Assembly: GCF_036322625.1 (NCBI RefSeq)
Contig: NZ_AP027266.1
Coordinates: 561,001-625,000, forward strand
Direction of reading: 5' to 3'
Origin: Roseicyclus marinus
GTDB lineage: Bacteria; Pseudomonadota; Alphaproteobacteria; Rhodobacterales; Rhodobacteraceae
DNA length: 64,000 bases
How positions within the stretch are numbered: the first letter of the stretch is position 1; every line of letters begins with the position of its first letter. A program made the position numbers and the translations under genes. A model generated the notes under the pieces. That model did not search any database, was not told the origin of the DNA, and saw only the letters and a program-made list of their open reading frames with translations. Below are positions 35,848 through 44,795 of the stretch, one piece after another.

Positions 35848-36297
35848 CTAGTTCTGGGACCGGCTGGCTTCGACGCGCTTGCGGGCGAGGTTGCTGTCGC
35901 GGTCGTTCACGCCGAGCATGGGGGCGATCATGCGCAGGAGCGAATCCTCTTCGCTGTCGCGGGTGCCATCGGCGAGCACGATGAACCACAGCGCCTCGAT
36001 CACGTGGAGGCGGTCGTCATAGGGGACGCTGTCCTTGATCGCGCGGGTGAAGCGGACGGTGTCGGGGGCTTCGGCCTCGAGCGCCTCGGCCTCGGTGCGC
36101 AGGGCTTGGGCCGCGCTGTCGGTCAGGTCGTAGCGATGGGCGAGAAGCCGGTCGATGAGGGTCTTTTCGATGGCGGCGTAATCGCCATCGGCCCGGGCGA
36201 TGCGCACCAGAAGGGCTGCGAGCGCAAGGCGCGCGTCGTCATAGGGCAGCGGTTCGGGGTTCGGGGCCGTCAGGCGGCGCAAGAGATCGAAAACCAT
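35848..36297 (-). CDS. TerB-family (tellurite resistance-like) protein
   Basis: 149 residues, all-helical: [29 protein letters not shown] and [34 protein letters not shown]. The acidic residues in RADGDY and [11 protein letters not shown] are the metal-binding positions of the TerB/DjlA family. ATG 36297 is the start. The name reflects the family; a link to tellurite is not implied. Ends 10 bp before the PhnD-like gene. Confidence 0.75.
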   Translation of the reverse strand: MVFDLLRRLTAPNPEPLPYDDARLALAALLVRIARADGDYAAIEKTLIDRLLAHRYDLTDSAAQALRTEAEALEAEAPDTVRFTRAIKDSVPYDDRLHVIEALWFIVLADGTRDSEEDSLLRMIAPMLGVNDRDSNLARKRVEASRSQN

Positions 36298-36340
36298 GGC
36301 CAGCGGTATAGACCGGGGCGGGCGGGCTGGAAAGACCGTG

Positions 36341-37210
36341 TCAGGGCAGCCGGATCGTGCCGGAGGCGATGGGCACGGCATGGCCCGCGATGCGGATCGG
36401 GCCGAGCGATCCGCCCGTGACGGTCGCGGTCAGGCGGATGTCGGAGGGGCGGCCCATCTCGACGCCCTGGGTGAGGGGGATCGTGGTCGTGCCCTCGGGC
36501 AGGGCGCCGGTGGCCAGAAGCTGGGCCGCGAGGATGGCACTGGCCGATCCGGTGGCCGGATCCTCGGGGATGCCCGCCGTGGGAGAGAACATGCGCGCGC
36601 GGTAGCCCGTCGCGGTCGGGGTGTAGAGATAGGCGCTGTCGACATCGGCCATGGCCATCAGCTCGGACCATGCGGGTTCGCAGGGGCGGGCTGTGGCGAG
36701 GGTGGAGAGATCGGTGACGGGGATATAGAGAAAGGCCGGTCCGCCCTGCCAGACGCCGGGGTCCTGCGGGCCGATCCCTGCGGGCGGAATGCCGAGCGCG
36801 CGGGCGATCAGGGCCTGCGGCGGGGTCGGGGCGTGGCGCTCCGGTGTCCTGGGCGCAGTGAATTCGGCGAGCGCCGCGCCGTCCTCCTGCCGCGTGATCG
36901 TGACGGGCACGAGGCCTGCCTGTTCCTCGAGCGTGATGGTGGTGTCTCGGCCGCCTGCCAGGTGCAGGGCGCAGCCGATGGTCGGGTGGCCCGCGAAGGG
37001 GATTTCGGCGGTGGGAAAGAAGATGCGCACGCGGGCGGTATGGGACGGGTTTTCCGGGCGCTGGATGAAGAGCGTTTCGGACAGGTTGAACTGGCGTGCG
37101 AGGGTCTGCATCTGCGCGGTGGTCAGGTCATCGGCCCCTTCGACGATGGCCAGCGGATTGCCGGTGAAGGGCGTGGTCGTGAACACGTCGTAGATGTGGA
37201 AGCGAAGCAT
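36341..37210 (-). CDS. PhzF-family isomerase-like protein
   Basis: 289 residues, duplicated diaminopimelate-epimerase-like fold: [20 protein letters not shown], the catalytic-type Glu in [28 protein letters not shown], and [18 protein letters not shown]. These are the PhzF hallmarks. No other phenazine gene is present, so it is a generic PhzF-like protein of unknown substrate. Divergent from the leucine operon, with a palindrome-rich spacer of 213 bp. Confidence 0.85.
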   Translation of the reverse strand: MLRFHIYDVFTTTPFTGNPLAIVEGADDLTTAQMQTLARQFNLSETLFIQRPENPSHTARVRIFFPTAEIPFAGHPTIGCALHLAGGRDTTITLEEQAGLVPVTITRQEDGAALAEFTAPRTPERHAPTPPQALIARALGIPPAGIGPQDPGVWQGGPAFLYIPVTDLSTLATARPCEPAWSELMAMADVDSAYLYTPTATGYRARMFSPTAGIPEDPATGSASAILAAQLLATGALPEGTTTIPLTQGVEMGRPSDIRLTATVTGGSLGPIRIAGHAVPIASGTIRLP

Positions 37211-37281
37211 ATCGGGTCATCCCTTGGCCGTGGGTCAGCGGAGCATTGGCCGGGCCGGATGGCAAGGGGGGCGTTTTCCTG

Positions 37282-37339
37282 TCGGAAAACGGTGCGCAAA
37301 GCTGACGCTTTGCGGGACGGAAAACCGGGGTTTTCCGTC
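37282..37339. repeat. Nested hairpin cluster in the phzF-ivd divergent region
   Basis: Three related inverted repeats occur in a row: a GGAAAACGGTGCG-type half, GCAAAGC-TGAC-GCTTTGC (37297-37313), and the perfect GACGGAAAACC/GGTTTTCCGTC (37316-37326, 37329-37339). The terminators expected here would be out of place between divergent genes, so this looks like a mobile palindromic repeat or a regulatory fold. Confidence 0.5.
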
Positions 37340-37357
37340 AGCGCCCGAGCGAATCCT

Positions 37358-37405
37358 TTGACAGGAGGGGCGCGCGCGCGGTATGAATTGAACAAGCGTT
37401 CAATT
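37358..37405 (+). promoter_or_regulatory. Leucine-operon promoter with overlapping palindromic operator
   Basis: TTGACA (37358-37363), 18 bases, TATGAA (37382-37387). A perfect inverted repeat AATTGAAC-AAGC-GTTCAATT (37386-37405) covers the -10 edge and the likely start site. This is the geometry of a repressor site, most likely for a TetR- or MerR-type regulator such as those known to control leucine catabolism (Liu regulators). The regulator gene is not in the window. Confidence 0.65.
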
Positions 37406-37423
37406 AATGGGAGGATTGGCGCC

Positions 37424-38587
37424 ATGTTCCTCGGGTCCATGACCTTCGATCTGGGTGAGGATGTGAACGCGCTGCGCGAGATGGTGCATCGCTTCGCACA
37501 GGAGCGGGTCAAGCCGCTGGCGGCCGAGACCGACCGGACGAATGCCTTTCCCAACGCGCTCTGGCGCGAGATGGGCGATCTGGGCCTGTTGGGGATCACG
37601 GTCGAGGAGGAATTCGGCGGTGCGGGGATGGGCTATCTGGCCCATACCGTGGCGGTGGAGGAGATCAGCCGCGCCTCGGCCTCGATCGGGTTGAGTTACG
37701 GGGCGCATTCCAATCTCTGCGTCAACCAGATCAAGCTCAACGGCACGGCGGAGCAAAAGGCGCGCTATCTGCCAAAGCTCGTGTCGGGCGAGCATGTGGG
37801 CGCGTTGGCCATGTCGGAGGCGGGCGCGGGATCGGATGTTGTGGGGATGCAGCTGCGCGCGGAGAAGCGCAATGACCGCTACGTGCTGAACGGGACGAAA
37901 TACTGGATCACCAACGGACCCGATGCCGATACGCTCGTCGTCTATGCCAAGACCGATCCCGAGGCCGGATCGCGGGGGATCACCGCCTTCATCGTGGAAA
38001 AGACGATGAAGGGATTTTCCACGAGCCCGCATTTCGACAAGCTCGGCATGCGGGGATCGAATACGGCCGAGCTCGTGTTCGAGGATGTCGAGGTGCCCTT
38101 CGAGAACGTGCTGGGCGAGGAAGGGCGCGGTGTCCGCGTCCTGATGAGCGGGCTGGATTACGAGCGGGTGGTTCTGTCGGGGGTGAATATCGGGATCATG
38201 GCGGGCTGCATGGACGAGGTCATGCCCTACATGGTCGAGCGCCGCCAGTTCGGCCAGCCGGTCGGCAATTTCCAGCTGATGCAGGGCAAGATCGCGGACA
38301 TGTACACGGCGATGAATTCCGCGCGCGCCTATGCCTACGAGGTTGCGAAAGCCTGTGACCGGGGCGCGGTCACGCGGCAGGATGCGGCGGCTTGCGTGCT
38401 TTACGCGAGCGAGGAGGGGATGAAGGTCGCCCACCAGGCGGTGCAGGCGATGGGGGGCGCGGGGTTCCTGAACGACAGTGCCGTCAGCCGCATGTTCCGC
38501 GATGCCAAGCTGATGGAGATCGGCGCGGGCACGAGCGAGATCCGGCGGATGCTCGTCGGGCGCGAATTGATGGCGTTGATGGGGTGA
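37424..38587 (+). CDS. ivd: Isovaleryl-CoA dehydrogenase
   Basis: FAD enzyme oxidising isovaleryl-CoA to 3-methylcrotonyl-CoA in leucine breakdown. 387 residues. Acyl-CoA dehydrogenase signatures: [36 protein letters not shown], and [41 protein letters not shown]. The context (mccB, mccA, HMG-CoA lyase) supports ivd over other acyl-CoA dehydrogenases. ATG 37424 follows GGGAGGA. Confidence 0.95.
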   Translation: MFLGSMTFDLGEDVNALREMVHRFAQERVKPLAAETDRTNAFPNALWREMGDLGLLGITVEEEFGGAGMGYLAHTVAVEEISRASASIGLSYGAHSNLCVNQIKLNGTAEQKARYLPKLVSGEHVGALAMSEAGAGSDVVGMQLRAEKRNDRYVLNGTKYWITNGPDADTLVVYAKTDPEAGSRGITAFIVEKTMKGFSTSPHFDKLGMRGSNTAELVFEDVEVPFENVLGEEGRGVRVLMSGLDYERVVLSGVNIGIMAGCMDEVMPYMVERRQFGQPVGNFQLMQGKIADMYTAMNSARAYAYEVAKACDRGAVTRQDAAACVLYASEEGMKVAHQAVQAMGGAGFLNDSAVSRMFRDAKLMEIGAGTSEIRRMLVGRELMALMG

Positions 38588-38666
38588 GGTGGCGGCGGGC
38601 GCAGAGGCGGGGCTTTGGCCGGGCAGGGGAAAGGACCCCTGCGGCTTTCCCGTGGGGTGGGGGTGC

Positions 38667-38724
38667 TGGGGGCTCTGCCCCGCGGCCTTGCCGCTCCCCC
38701 GGAGTTTTTCGGCCAAGATGAAGG
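38667..38724 (+). repeat. Intergenic repeat family (copy C)
   Basis: GGGGCTCTGCCCC hairpin, CGGCCTTGCCGCTCCCCCGG, then AGTTTTTCGGCCAAGATGAAG. It lies between ivd and the small gene at 38735, where the ATGAAG end falls just before the next gene's Shine-Dalgarno region. Confidence 0.7.
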
Positions 38725-38734
38725 GGCTCTGGCC

Positions 38735-39019
38735 ATGATGCGGGGGATCGGCTTGCCGCTTCTGGGGCTGGTGGCCTTTGCGGCGGCTTTCGGGCTTTTG
38801 GCGGGGATGCGGGCGGTGCCGCCGTCGGAAACGGAGATCATCCTCGAGGCGGCGGCGCGCTATGTGGCCGAGACGGGCGGGGCGGCGACCGAGTGCGCGG
38901 GGCGGCCCGCGCCGGTGCCGGGCGTGCGGCTGGTCGTGACCTGCGGGGAGGCTTGGGCGATGGCCGTGGACGACTGGGGCCGCCCGGTCGATCTGCCCGA
39001 CATGGGGCCGGGCACGTGA
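38735..39019 (+). CDS. Small membrane-anchored protein of unknown function
   Basis: 94 residues: a hydrophobic N-terminus (GIGLPLLGLVAFAAAFGLLAG) acting as signal anchor, then about 65 periplasmic residues with a Cys pair (TECAGR and VVTCGEAW). No family recognised. Its stop overlaps the next gene's GTG by 4 bases, and both lie between ivd and mccB, so they travel with the leucine operon. Confidence 0.65.
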   Translation: MMRGIGLPLLGLVAFAAAFGLLAGMRAVPPSETEIILEAAARYVAETGGAATECAGRPAPVPGVRLVVTCGEAWAMAVDDWGRPVDLPDMGPGT

Positions 39020-39585
39020 GGGGCGGGGCGGTGATCGCGCTGGCGCTTTGGGCCGGACCTGCGGGGGCGGAGGGGTTTTCGACCTGTTTCGAGCGCGCCA
39101 TCGCGCATTTCGAGATGGGCTTCGCCCGGAGCGGCCCGGCCCGGACGGTCGAGGATTACGCTTTGGTGACGCGGGACCGGGTGCATCATTGCGGATCGCT
39201 GGCCATCGTGGCCTGCGACCGGGGGGCGGCGCCGCAGGCCTGCCAGAGGCGGCTTGCGGTCGAACAGCGGGATTTGCGCGACAGGCTTTTGGCAAGCTTG
39301 CCCGCGCCGCAGGATGTGGCCGCGCCCGAGGTCTTGCCGGGGCTTTATCCGCAATTGTGGGACGTGGCGCATGGCATCTCGGCCGGGGATGATTGCGCGG
39401 GGGCGGAAGATCCGGTGGCCGCCTGGTGCGAGACGCATGAGGCGCGGTTGAAGCTGACCGAGGCGGTGGCGCTGTGGCAGGTCGCGCGGTTGATGGGTGT
39501 GGCGGCGGCGGCGGCGGATCTGGGTTGGGTCGCGCAGGCGATGCCCTTTCGGCCCGTGGCGCGACCCGAGGGGGAGGGACAATGA
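39016..39585 (+). CDS. Exported Cys-containing protein of unknown function
   Basis: 189 residues. It starts at GTG 39016 (GTGA overlap), with a short signal peptide ([13 protein letters not shown]) and then a helical domain with several Cys ([43 protein letters not shown]) that could form disulfides. No known domain recognised. Its stop overlaps the mccB ATG by 4 bases, so translation is coupled into a leucine-catabolism enzyme, which is an odd context for an exported protein. Confidence 0.65.
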   Translation: MRGGAVIALALWAGPAGAEGFSTCFERAIAHFEMGFARSGPARTVEDYALVTRDRVHHCGSLAIVACDRGAAPQACQRRLAVEQRDLRDRLLASLPAPQDVAAPEVLPGLYPQLWDVAHGISAGDDCAGAEDPVAAWCETHEARLKLTEAVALWQVARLMGVAAAAADLGWVAQAMPFRPVARPEGEGQ

Positions 39586-41219
39586 GGCTCAAGTCGCAAT
39601 TCATCGCGGGCTCGGAGGAGGCGCGGGCCAATCGGGCGGCGCATCTGGCGGCGCTCTCCGAGATCGCCGAAGCTGCGGCGCTGGCTGCGGCGGGGGGCGG
39701 CGACAAGGCAAGGGAGCGGCATGTCGCGCGCGGCAAGATGCTGCCCCGCGAGCGGGTGGCGAACCTGCTCGATCCCGGTTCTCCGTTCCTGGAGGTGGGC
39801 GCTGTTGCGGGTCATGGCATGTATGACGGGGCCGCGCCCTGTGGCGGGGTGATCGCGGGCGTGGGCCTCGTCGAGGGGCGGCAGGTCATGGTCCTGTGCA
39901 ACGATGCGACCGTGAAGGGCGGCACCTATTACCCGGTGACGGTGAAAAAGCACCTTCGTGCGCAAGAGATCGCGGAGGAGAACCGGTTGCCCTGTGTCTA
40001 CCTGGTGGACAGCGGGGGCGCGAACCTGCCCAACCAGGACGAGGTTTTCCCCGACCGGGATCATTTCGGGCGGATCTTCTACAACCAGGCGCGGATGTCG
40101 GCCAAGGGGATCGCGCAGATCGCGGTGGTGATGGGATCCTGCACCGCCGGAGGGGCCTATGTGCCCGCGATGTCGGATGTGTCGATCATCGTGAAGGAAC
40201 AGGGGACGATTTTCCTGGCGGGGCCGCCGCTGGTAAAGGCGGCGACGGGGGAGGTCGTGAGCGCCGAGGATCTGGGCGGGGGCGATGTGCATACGCGCCT
40301 GTCGGGGGTGGCGGATTACCTGGCGGAGGATGATGCGCATGCGCTCGCGCTGGCGCGGCGGGCGGTCAGGTCGTTGGGGGAGCTGTGGGTTTCACCCACC
40401 CTACGGGGCGACGGTGTAGGGTGGGTGAAACCCACCATCCGCGACAACCGCCCGCCTGCCTATGATCCGGAGGACTTGCTGGGCGTGGTGCCTGCATCGC
40501 TGACCACGCCCTATGACATCCGCGAGGTGATCGCGCGGATCGTCGATGACAGCTGGTTCGACGAGTTCAAGCCGCGCTTCGGCGAGAGCATCGTGACCGG
40601 TTTCGCCCAGGTGATGGGGATGGATGTGGGGATCGTCGCCAACAATGGCGTGCTCTTTTCCGAGAGCGCGCAGAAGGCGGCGCATTTCGTGGAATTGTGC
40701 TCTCAGCGGAAGATCCCCCTGGTGTTCTTGCAGAATATCACCGGCTTCATGGTGGGGCGGAAATACGAGAACGAGGGGATCGCGCGGCACGGGGCCAAGA
40801 TGGTGACGGCTGTGGCCACGACCGCCGTGCCCAAGATCACGATGCTTGTGGGCGGGTCCTTTGGCGCGGGGAATTACGGGATGGCGGGGCGGGCCTATAG
40901 CCCCCGGTTCCTGTGGTCCTGGCCCAATTCGCGGATTTCGGTGATGGGCGGCGCGCAGGCGGCGGGGGTGCTCGCCACCGTCAAGCGCGAGGCGATGGAG
41001 CGGGCGGGGCAGGAATGGTCGGCGGAGGCCGAGGCCGAATTCAAGCGCCCCACGATCGAGATGTTCGAGCGGCAGTCGCACCCGCTTTATGCCTCGGCGC
41101 GGCTTTGGGATGACGGGGTGGTCGATCCGCGCAAGAGCCGCGAGGTGCTGGGGCTGTCGCTTGCGGCGGCGTTGAATGCGCCGGTGGAGGAGACGCGCTT
41201 TGGCGTCTTCCGGATGTGA
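39582..41219 (+). CDS. mccB: 3-methylcrotonoyl-CoA carboxylase, carboxyltransferase (beta) subunit, with in-frame palindromic insertion
   Basis: Carboxylates 3-methylcrotonyl-CoA with the biotinyl alpha subunit. 545 residues. Carboxyltransferase landmarks: [105 protein letters not shown]. Residues 269-285 ([17 protein letters not shown]) come from a palindromic element (40385-40435) that homologues I remember lack. It sits in the linker before [15 protein letters not shown], between the N- and C-terminal lobes, where added residues are likely tolerated. The frame stays open, so the enzyme is probably functional. Confidence 0.94.
   Translation: MRLKSQFIAGSEEARANRAAHLAALSEIAEAAALAAAGGGDKARERHVARGKMLPRERVANLLDPGSPFLEVGAVAGHGMYDGAAPCGGVIAGVGLVEGRQVMVLCNDATVKGGTYYPVTVKKHLRAQEIAEENRLPCVYLVDSGGANLPNQDEVFPDRDHFGRIFYNQARMSAKGIAQIAVVMGSCTAGGAYVPAMSDVSIIVKEQGTIFLAGPPLVKAATGEVVSAEDLGGGDVHTRLSGVADYLAEDDAHALALARRAVRSLGELWVSPTLRGDGVGWVKPTIRDNRPPAYDPEDLLGVVPASLTTPYDIREVIARIVDDSWFDEFKPRFGESIVTGFAQVMGMDVGIVANNGVLFSESAQKAAHFVELCSQRKIPLVFLQNITGFMVGRKYENEGIARHGAKMVTAVATTAVPKITMLVGGSFGAGNYGMAGRAYSPRFLWSWPNSRISVMGGAQAAGVLATVKREAMERAGQEWSAEAEAEFKRPTIEMFERQSHPLYASARLWDDGVVDPRKSREVLGLSLAAALNAPVEETRFGVFRM
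40385..40435. repeat. 51-bp palindromic element inserted in frame in mccB
   Basis: Two 20-base arms, perfect reverse complements (40385-40404 and 40416-40435), flank 11 bases. Each arm itself contains the palindrome GTGGGT-TTC-ACCCAC (or complement), giving nested hairpins. Length is 51 bases, 17 codons, with no stop in the reading frame. This resembles REP-type palindromes (GTGGGTTTCACCCAC cores), which are usually intergenic. Confidence 0.85.
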
Positions 41220-41230
41220 GGCCGGGGGCA

Positions 41231-41289
41231 GGGGGCTCTGCCCCCGCGCGTTCCGCGCTCCCCCGGGATATTTGGGAAACAGAGAAGAT
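41231..41289 (+). repeat. Intergenic repeat family (copy D, variant)
   Basis: GGGGGCTCTGCCCCC, CGCGCGTTCCGCGCTCCCCC, then GGGATATTTGGGAAACAGAG. The tail differs from copies B, C and E but matches copies A and G. Between mccB and mccA. Confidence 0.65.
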
Positions 41290-41327
41290 GGTGGGTTTGA
41301 CCGAGCTGAAGGCGCGCCCAAGGGAAG

Positions 41328-43283
41328 ATGTCGGAGATGTTTCATAAGATCCTGATCGCGAACCGGGGCGAGATCGCGTGTCGCGTGATCGAGACCTGCC
41401 GCAAATTGGGGGTGGCGACGGTCGCCGTCCATTCCGATGCCGATGCGGCCTCGCGCCATGTCGCGATGGCCGACGAGGCGGTGCATATCGGGGGATCGAA
41501 GCCCTCCGAGAGCTACCTGAGGGGGGATGCGATCATCGCTGCCGCGAAAGCAACGGGGGCAGAGGCGATCCATCCGGGCTATGGCTTCTTGTCCGAGAAC
41601 CCCGATTTCGTCGAGGCGGTGGAGGCGGCGGGGCTTGTCTTCATCGGGCCCTCGGCCAGCGCGATCCGAGCCATGGGGTTCAAGGATGCGGCCAAGGCCC
41701 TGATGGAGGAGGCGGGCGTTCCCGTCGTGCCGGGCTATCACGGGGCCAACCAGGACCCGGAGCATCTGGCGGGTGCCGCCGAGGCCATCGGGTATCCGGT
41801 GCTGATCAAGGCGGTCGCGGGCGGCGGCGGCAAGGGGATGCGCCGGGTCGAGCGCGCGGCGGATTTCAGGGAGGCGCTGGAAAGCGCCAGGGGGGAGGCC
41901 GCGACGGCCTTTGGCAACGAGGCCGTTCTGATCGAGAAATATGTCGACAAGCCCCGCCACATCGAGGTGCAGGTGTTCGGCGACGGCACCCGCGCGGTGC
42001 ATCTGTTCGAGCGGGATTGTTCGCTCCAGCGCCGCCACCAGAAGGTGATCGAGGAAGCGCCCGCGCCCGGCATGACCGATGCGATGCGCGCGGCGATGGG
42101 GCAGGCCGCCGTGCGCGCGGCAGAGGCCATCGGCTATGCGGGCGCGGGGACGGTGGAGTTCATCGTGGACGGATCGCGCGGGCTGCGGCCCGACGGGTTC
42201 TGGTTCATGGAGATGAACACGCGGTTGCAGGTCGAGCATCCGGTGACCGAGGCGATCACAGGCGTCGATCTGGTCGAATGGCAATTGCGCGTGGCGGCGG
42301 GCGAGCGGCTCCCTTGCGCACAGGAGGATCTGTCGATCACGGGCCATGCTTTCGAGGCGCGGCTTTATGCCGAGGATGTGCCCAAGGGGTTTTTGCCCGC
42401 GACGGGGCGCTTGACGCATCTGCGCTTCCCGGAATGTGCGCGGGCCGATACCGGCGTCCGGGCGGGGGACGAGATCTCGCCCTGGTACGATCCGATGATT
42501 GCCAAGATCATCGTCCACGGGCCGACGCGGGATGTGGCGCTGCGGCAGTTGGAACAGGCGCTTGCGCGGACCGAGGTGGCCGGGTCGGTGACGAACCTTG
42601 CCTTTTTGCGGCGGTTGGCGGGGCATGCGGGGTTCGCGGCGGGGGATGTGGATACCGGGTTGATCGCGCGCGACCTGGAGGTCTTGGCCGCCGTCCCCGT
42701 GGCCTCGTCGCAGGTCATGGCGCTGGCGGCCCTTGGGGCCTTGGGGCTGGACAGGGAGCCGGGGCCGGTTTCGGGCTTTACCCTTTGGGCGCCGTTGCGG
42801 CGGCAGGTGGTGCTGGACCATGGGGGCGAGGTCGTGCGGGCCGTGGTCGAGGTGCGGCCCGGCGGGCGGTTCCGCGTCGAGCTGGGCGGCACGGCGCATG
42901 AGCTGGCCCGCGACGGCGCAAGATGGCGCATCGACGGGGCAGCCGTTTCGGCGGGGATGGTCGTGGCCGGGGCGGAGGTGATCGTCTTTGCGGGCGATGC
43001 CCATACCTTCGGGCTCGTCGATCCCCTGGCTGTCGCCGCTGCTGCAGGTGCAGGGTCCGGCGTGATCGAGGCGCCGATGCCGGGCCTCGTCAAGGCGGTC
43101 TTCGTGGCGCCCGGCGACCGGGTTGCTGTGGGTGACCGGCTGGCCATTCTCGAGGCGATGAAGATGGAGCATTCCCTGACGGCGGGACGGGACGGGGTGG
43201 TGGCCGAGGTGCCGGTGGCCCCCGGTGCGCAGGTCGAGGCCGGGGCGGCCTTGATCGTTCTGGACGCGGAGGATGTTGAATGA
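41328..43283 (+). CDS. mccA: 3-methylcrotonoyl-CoA carboxylase, biotin-containing (alpha) subunit
   Basis: 651 residues: biotin carboxylase (1-450) and biotin carboxyl carrier (575-651) domains. Motifs: ILIANRGEIACRVIETCRKLG, IHPGYGFLSENPDF, ATP-grasp IKAVAGGGGKGMRRVE, HIEVQVFGDGTRAVHLFERD, FMEMNTRLQVEHPVTE, and the biotinylation site EAMKMEH with Lys612. The alternative label (acetyl- or propionyl-CoA carboxylase) is disfavoured by the neighbours. Its stop overlaps the GST start by 4 bases. Confidence 0.95.
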   Translation: MSEMFHKILIANRGEIACRVIETCRKLGVATVAVHSDADAASRHVAMADEAVHIGGSKPSESYLRGDAIIAAAKATGAEAIHPGYGFLSENPDFVEAVEAAGLVFIGPSASAIRAMGFKDAAKALMEEAGVPVVPGYHGANQDPEHLAGAAEAIGYPVLIKAVAGGGGKGMRRVERAADFREALESARGEAATAFGNEAVLIEKYVDKPRHIEVQVFGDGTRAVHLFERDCSLQRRHQKVIEEAPAPGMTDAMRAAMGQAAVRAAEAIGYAGAGTVEFIVDGSRGLRPDGFWFMEMNTRLQVEHPVTEAITGVDLVEWQLRVAAGERLPCAQEDLSITGHAFEARLYAEDVPKGFLPATGRLTHLRFPECARADTGVRAGDEISPWYDPMIAKIIVHGPTRDVALRQLEQALARTEVAGSVTNLAFLRRLAGHAGFAAGDVDTGLIARDLEVLAAVPVASSQVMALAALGALGLDREPGPVSGFTLWAPLRRQVVLDHGGEVVRAVVEVRPGGRFRVELGGTAHELARDGARWRIDGAAVSAGMVVAGAEVIVFAGDAHTFGLVDPLAVAAAAGAGSGVIEAPMPGLVKAVFVAPGDRVAVGDRLAILEAMKMEHSLTAGRDGVVAEVPVAPGAQVEAGAALIVLDAEDVE

Positions 43284-43942
43284 TCCGGTTGCATCACGTG
43301 CCATGGGGGCGGTCGTTCCGGGTGCTCTGGCTTTTGTGCGAGATGGGCACGCCGCCCGACGAGATCATCCGCTACCGGATCGGGGAACGGGCGATGCGCG
43401 AGCCGGGGTTGATGGATGTCTCGCCCGCAGGCCGGATTCCCGCGCTGGAGATCGACGGGATCACGATCTTCGAGAGCGGGGCCATCGTGCAATACCTCTG
43501 CGAGACGCGCTCGGATCACGGGTTCGGGCGCGGCCCCGGCGATGTGGAACGGGTGCGGTTCCTGGAGGCCATCGGATTTGCCGAGACGCAGGCCAGCCTG
43601 ATCGAGCAGTTGAACCTGAACCACCTGTTCCTGCGGCCGCCCGCGAAACCCTCGCCCACGGTGGTCAAGCTCAACACGCTGCGGCTGGCCGATACCTTGC
43701 GGGCGCTCGAGGGGATGGTCGCGGGCGAGACCTTCCTGCCCTCGGGGTTTTCGGGGGCGGATGCGATGCTGGGCTTCAACCTGTTCGCGGCCCCCTATTA
43801 CGTGCGGATGGACCCCTACCCGAGGTTGCGCGCCTATTGGGCGGCCTTGCAGGCGCGGCCCGCGTTCCGGCAGGCGGCCGAGATCGAAGGACCGCAGGCG
43901 TTCTACGCGCGGGATTTCTACGAGGTGCCGGTGGATGTGTGA
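43280..43942 (+). CDS. Glutathione S-transferase family protein
   Basis: 220 residues. Thioredoxin-like N-terminal domain (IRLHHVPWGRSFRVLWLLCE, PAGRIPALEIDGITIFESGAIVQYL) and a helical C-terminal domain (GADAMLGFNLFAAPYYVR, PRLRAYWAALQARPAF). It lies between mccA and the HMG-CoA lyase gene, overlapping both (4 and 8 bases), so it is translated as part of the leucine operon. A role as detoxifier of reactive enoyl-CoA or aldehyde by-products, or as an isomerase, is inference. Confidence 0.88.
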   Translation: MIRLHHVPWGRSFRVLWLLCEMGTPPDEIIRYRIGERAMREPGLMDVSPAGRIPALEIDGITIFESGAIVQYLCETRSDHGFGRGPGDVERVRFLEAIGFAETQASLIEQLNLNHLFLRPPAKPSPTVVKLNTLRLADTLRALEGMVAGETFLPSGFSGADAMLGFNLFAAPYYVRMDPYPRLRAYWAALQARPAFRQAAEIEGPQAFYARDFYEVPVDV

Positions 43943-44795
43943 TGCGGTCGAGATCTTCGAGGTCGGCCCCCGCGACGGGTTGCAGAACGAGAAGCGGCTG
44001 ATCCCGGCTGCCGAAAAGATCGCGCTGGTCGATGCCTTGTCGGCCTGCGGGTTCCGGCGGATCGAGGTCACGAGTTTCGTGAGCCCCCGGTGGGTGCCCC
44101 AGATGGCCGATGCGGCCGAGGTCATGGCAGGCATCGCGCGGGTGCCGGGTGTGCGCTACGCGGCGCTGGCGCCGAACCTGAAAGGGTTCGAGGCGGCGGT
44201 GGCGGCAGGTGTCGACGAGGTGGCGATTTTCGCCGCCGCATCCGAAGGATTTTCGAAGGCGAATATCAATGCGAGCATCGCCGAGAGCCTGGAGCGGTTT
44301 CGCCCCGTGGTGGAGGCGGCGCGGGCCATCGGGCTGCCGGTCCGGGGCTATGTGAGCTGTGTCACCGATTGCCCCTATGATGGGCCGGTCGCGCCGGGGG
44401 AGGTGGCCGATGTGGCGGGCGCGCTCTTCGGGATGGGCTGCTACGAGGTGTCGCTGGGCGATACGATCGGGGCGGGGGTGCCCGAACGCGTGGCGGCCAT
44501 GCTGGCTGCTGTGGCCGATGCCGTGCCGGTTGCGAACCTGGCCGGGCATTTCCACGACACCGGCGGCAGGGCGCTGGCAAATATCGATGTCGCGCTGGAG
44601 GCCGGTGTGCGGGTGTTCGATGCGGCCGTGGGCGGGCTTGGCGGCTGTCCCTATGCGCCGGGGGCGGCGGGCAATGTCGCGACCGAGGCCGTGGCGCGGC
44701 ACCTGGCCGTGCGGGGCCACGAGACGGGGCTTGATCTGGCGGCCGTCGAGGCGGCGGCGGCCATGGCACGGAGGATGCGCGATGGAGACGCTTGA
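43935..44795 (+). CDS. Hydroxymethylglutaryl-CoA lyase
   Basis: Cleaves HMG-CoA to acetoacetate and acetyl-CoA, the last leucine-pathway step. 286 residues in a TIM barrel: FEVGPRDGLQNEKRLIPAAEKI (active-site Arg-Asp), VTSFVSPRWVPQMADA, VRGYVSCVTDCPYDGPV, HFHDTGGRALANID (metal His), and GGLGGCPYAPGAAGNVATE with the catalytic Cys. The ATG lies 8 bases before the GST stop and its own stop lies 14 bases inside the next gene. Confidence 0.95.
   Translation: MCDAVEIFEVGPRDGLQNEKRLIPAAEKIALVDALSACGFRRIEVTSFVSPRWVPQMADAAEVMAGIARVPGVRYAALAPNLKGFEAAVAAGVDEVAIFAAASEGFSKANINASIAESLERFRPVVEAARAIGLPVRGYVSCVTDCPYDGPVAPGEVADVAGALFGMGCYEVSLGDTIGAGVPERVAAMLAAVADAVPVANLAGHFHDTGGRALANIDVALEAGVRVFDAAVGGLGGCPYAPGAAGNVATEAVARHLAVRGHETGLDLAAVEAAAAMARRMRDGDA

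Noticed and set aside
36341-37210. Phenazine biosynthesis
   Set aside because: Only a PhzF-like gene is present. This family is widespread in bacteria that make no phenazines, and no phz partners occur in the window.
40401-43304. A 967-codon open frame on the minus strand
   Set aside because: Antisense to mccB and mccA, whose motifs are complete. Composition is typical of a GC-driven spurious frame.
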